Assembly: GCA_034432155.1 (NCBI GenBank)
Contig: DAOUCP010000129.1
Span: forward strand, 1 to 15,708
Length of the DNA stretch: 15,708 bases
Direction: 5' to 3'
DNA from: DAOUCP01 sp034432155
GTDB taxonomy: Bacteria; Chloroflexota; Anaerolineae; Epilineales; Epilineaceae
This document shows, piece by piece, positions 14,069-15,708 of this stretch. Positions within the stretch are counted from its first letter, which is position 1. Each line of letters opens with the position of its first letter. The translations under genes and the position numbers were made by a program. Under the pieces are notes generated by a model. The model was not told the DNA's origin and did no database searches. It worked only from the letters and a program-made list of their open reading frames with translations.

Positions 14069-15175
14069 TCAGGCGGCCGCAAGCTGGGCCTCCATGACGT
14101 CCTCCACGTAACGGCGAAAACGAGCCTCGAAGGCAGGTCGAGCGAACGCCAAGGCATGTTCTCGAATGGCCTCCGGGCGCCAGCCAATGGCCTCGGCGGT
14201 GAGCATGGCCCGGACGACGTCATCCGTCTCGGGTCGGTCGAAGAAGACACCGGTGTGACCTTCGACCACCGTATCCAACACCCCGCCGGCACGTCGGGCC
14301 ACGACGGGTCGCCCGGCAGCCATCGCCTCCACCGGCGCCAGGCCGTAGTCCTCCACCCCTGGCCAGATGAGCGCCCGGGCGCCAGCCAGGAGATGCGCGA
14401 CTTGCCGCCGGGGCAACCGTCCCCGAAACTCAATGGTCGGTCCCGCGAGACGCTCGAGGCGAGACCGGTCGCGACCGTCCCCCACCACCACCAAGCGGCG
14501 AGCCAGGCGGTTGCATGCCTCCACGGCCAAGTCGATCTCCTTGTAGGGCACCAAACGAGAGAGAACGATATAGTAATCGTGGGGTCCGGCGCGGGGCCGA
14601 AAACCATCGAGCTCGGCCGGTGGATGAATGACAGTGCTTTCCCGGCCATAGACGCGGCGGATCCTGTCCTGCACCGCCCGGGAGATGGCCACGAAGCGGT
14701 GTACCCGCCGCGCCGCGGCGAGGTCCCAGCGGCGCAGCCAGGGGAGGAGGAGTTGCAGCGCTGGCCGGGCAAGCGGCGGCAGTTCCTCGTGGGCCAGATA
14801 GTGCTCGGGCTGCCACACGTATCGGGTGGGCGTTAGGCAGTAGCACACATGCACGCCAGGATGGACATGCACACCGTGACAGAAGCCGCTCTTGTTGGAC
14901 ACCACGAGATCGAAGCCCTTCAGGCGGGTCGTCGACCAGGCCAGCGGATAGAGCGGCAGGTAGCGCTGATGGTGTCGGTCCACTCGGGGCAAGCGATCGA
15001 GCCAGCTGGCTCGTACCTCCCAACCCGCGGCCGCCGGGACGCTGGTCGGATCGAAGATGGCTGTGTAAATCGGCGCGTCCTCGAACAAGTCGTGCAACAC
15101 CGCCAAGACGACCTCGGCACCGCCCGCCTGGTTGAGCCAGTCGTGGACCAGTGCGACGCGCCACGGACCGCCCAC
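14069..15175 (-). CDS. GT4-type glycosyltransferase
   Basis: The product (368 residues from GTG 15175) is a GT-B fold retaining glycosyltransferase that adds a sugar to a lipid-linked or growing glycan in the cytoplasm. It shows the N-terminal VALVHDWL, the SRLVPYKEIDLAVEA loop (206-220), VGDGRDRSRLERL, and the EX7E sugar-nucleotide motif EDYGLAPVE (E275, E283) followed by AMAAGRPVVA. Length fits the WbaZ/WbpY-like group. Which sugar it moves cannot be read. Two starts are possible. The ATG at 15265 overlaps the recF stop as ATGA but adds 30 unconserved residues and lacks a ribosome site. The GTG at 15175 gives the family-like N-terminus MGGPWRVALVHDW and has a possible -10 box 8 bases upstream, so I prefer it with modest confidence. 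It opens the polysaccharide block. Confidence 0.88.
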   Translation of the reverse strand: MGGPWRVALVHDWLNQAGGAEVVLAVLHDLFEDAPIYTAIFDPTSVPAAAGWEVRASWLDRLPRVDRHHQRYLPLYPLAWSTTRLKGFDLVVSNKSGFCHGVHVHPGVHVCYCLTPTRYVWQPEHYLAHEELPPLARPALQLLLPWLRRWDLAAARRVHRFVAISRAVQDRIRRVYGRESTVIHPPAELDGFRPRAGPHDYYIVLSRLVPYKEIDLAVEACNRLARRLVVVGDGRDRSRLERLAGPTIEFRGRLPRRQVAHLLAGARALIWPGVEDYGLAPVEAMAAGRPVVARRAGGVLDTVVEGHTGVFFDRPETDDVVRAMLTAEAIGWRPEAIREHALAFARPAFEARFRRYVEDVMEAQLAAA

Positions 15176-15183
15176 AGAGAGCG

Positions 15184-15189
15184 ATTGTA
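15184..15189 (-). promoter_or_regulatory. Candidate -10 box for the polysaccharide block, leaderless glycosyltransferase start
   Basis: On the - strand TACAAT ends 8 bases before the GTG at 15175, with no Shine-Dalgarno between. A weak -35 candidate (TTGCTC, three matches to TTGACA) lies ~18 bases further upstream. If used, transcription would begin at or near the start codon. It lies inside the extra 30-codon stretch that an ATG start at 15265 would add. Confidence 0.35.
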
Positions 15190-15261
15190 CACACCCTGCC
15201 GGCCGGCGAGCAATCGCCGACAGGTGTGGCGCGCAGCCCGACGCCCGCGGCGCTGCGCCGG

Positions 15262-15708
15262 TCATGGATCCGGAGCCGGGGGCCAGGCCTCCACACCACC
15301 GGCCACCACGCGGAACGCCGTCGATCGATCGAGAAAGGTGCGCGGCAGGGTGCCCAGGTCGGTGGTGGTCAGCAAGGTCTGCTGGGCTGGCGCCAGGCAA
15401 TCCAAGAGCTGGCGGCGCCGGCGGCCGTCGAGCTCCGAAAGGACGTCGTCCAGCAAGAGGACGGGCGATTCACCGACGCGCTCCGTCATGAGCTGCGCCT
15501 CGGCGATCTTGAGCGCCAGGGCCGCGGTTCGCTGCTGGCCCCGCGAGCCGTACGCGCGCAGGTCGGCCCCGTTCACCGTGAGCGCCAGGTCGTCCCGGTG
15601 AGGGCCCACAAGCGTCATGCCGCGTCGCAGGTCCTCGCCGCGGCGGCTCCGAAGCTGGCCAGCCAGGCCCTCGGCAGCCAGAGCCGCATCCCGCGGCGAG
15701 GCGAAGAC
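15262..15708 (-). CDS. recF: DNA replication/repair protein RecF, C-terminal part
   Basis: The gene runs off the right edge; 148 C-terminal residues are visible. RecF is an SMC-like ATPase that binds gapped DNA and helps load RecA with RecO and RecR. The visible part has TLVGPHRDD, the ABC signature region YGSRGQQRT, and the Walker B block VLLLDDVLSELD, all in family order. The frame stays open to the window end and the residues upstream of TLVGPHRDD fit RecF. The stop overlaps a possible ATG of the glycosyltransferase as ATGA. The last ~35 residues carry the usual TTTDLGTLP segment and then diverge. The N-terminal Walker A is outside the window. Confidence 0.95.
   Translation of the reverse strand, partial: VFASPRDAALAAEGLAGQLRSRRGEDLRRGMTLVGPHRDDLALTVNGADLRAYGSRGQQRTAALALKIAEAQLMTERVGESPVLLLDDVLSELDGRRRRQLLDCLAPAQQTLLTTTDLGTLPRTFLDRSTAFRVVAGGVEAWPPAPDP

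Overview
The window is GC-rich (roughly two thirds G+C by eye) and almost fully coding. It fits a Chloroflexota-type bacterium. The reasons are the long Pro/Thr/Ala linkers on secreted proteins, the style of the DnaG primase (four-ligand zinc finger with an extra residue in CYGAC), an RmlA of the long class, and a b6-type cytochrome b fused to subunit IV. The phylum is an inference from these styles and was not tested by a search.

Layout. Two genes lie on the + strand at the left edge (1-2134). They are the C-terminal part of a secreted or surface protein with a proline-rich stalk, and a secreted protein with two discoidin-like domains; their reading frames overlap. They converge on everything else. 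From 15708 down to 2159 all genes are on the - strand, listed here in transcription order. The C-terminal part of recF (cut by the right edge) comes first. A polysaccharide block follows: a GT4-type glycosyltransferase, a short Wzz-like protein, a tandem-duplicated Wzz-like protein, a CpsD/CapB-type BY-kinase with a degenerate Walker A, rmlA (long form) and rmlB. Next is a three-gene quinol:cytochrome c reductase block (Rieske protein, fused cytochrome b, membrane-anchored monohaem cytochrome c). DNA primase dnaG and a cytoplasmic GAF-PAS histidine kinase close the run; the kinase start overlaps the dnaG stop by one base.

How the genes work together. The 8909-15175 block looks like part of an exopolysaccharide or cell-surface glycan system. 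RmlA and RmlB make dTDP-4-keto-6-deoxyglucose, the GT4 enzyme adds a sugar, and the Wzz-like proteins with the BY-kinase would form the chain-length and export control unit. No flippase, polymerase, initiating transferase, rmlC or rmlD is visible here. The 5777-8825 block encodes a Rieske/cytochrome b complex that passes electrons from quinol to the cytochrome c. The main oddities are the two fused Wzz repeats, the BY-kinase P-loop reading AEDKST, the altered Qo motif and missing haem c_i cysteine in cytochrome b, and possible leaderless promoters directly upstream of two GTG starts (dnaG and the glycosyltransferase). There is no gene-free stretch longer than about 100 bases. I saw no tRNA, rRNA, CRISPR or insertion sequence.
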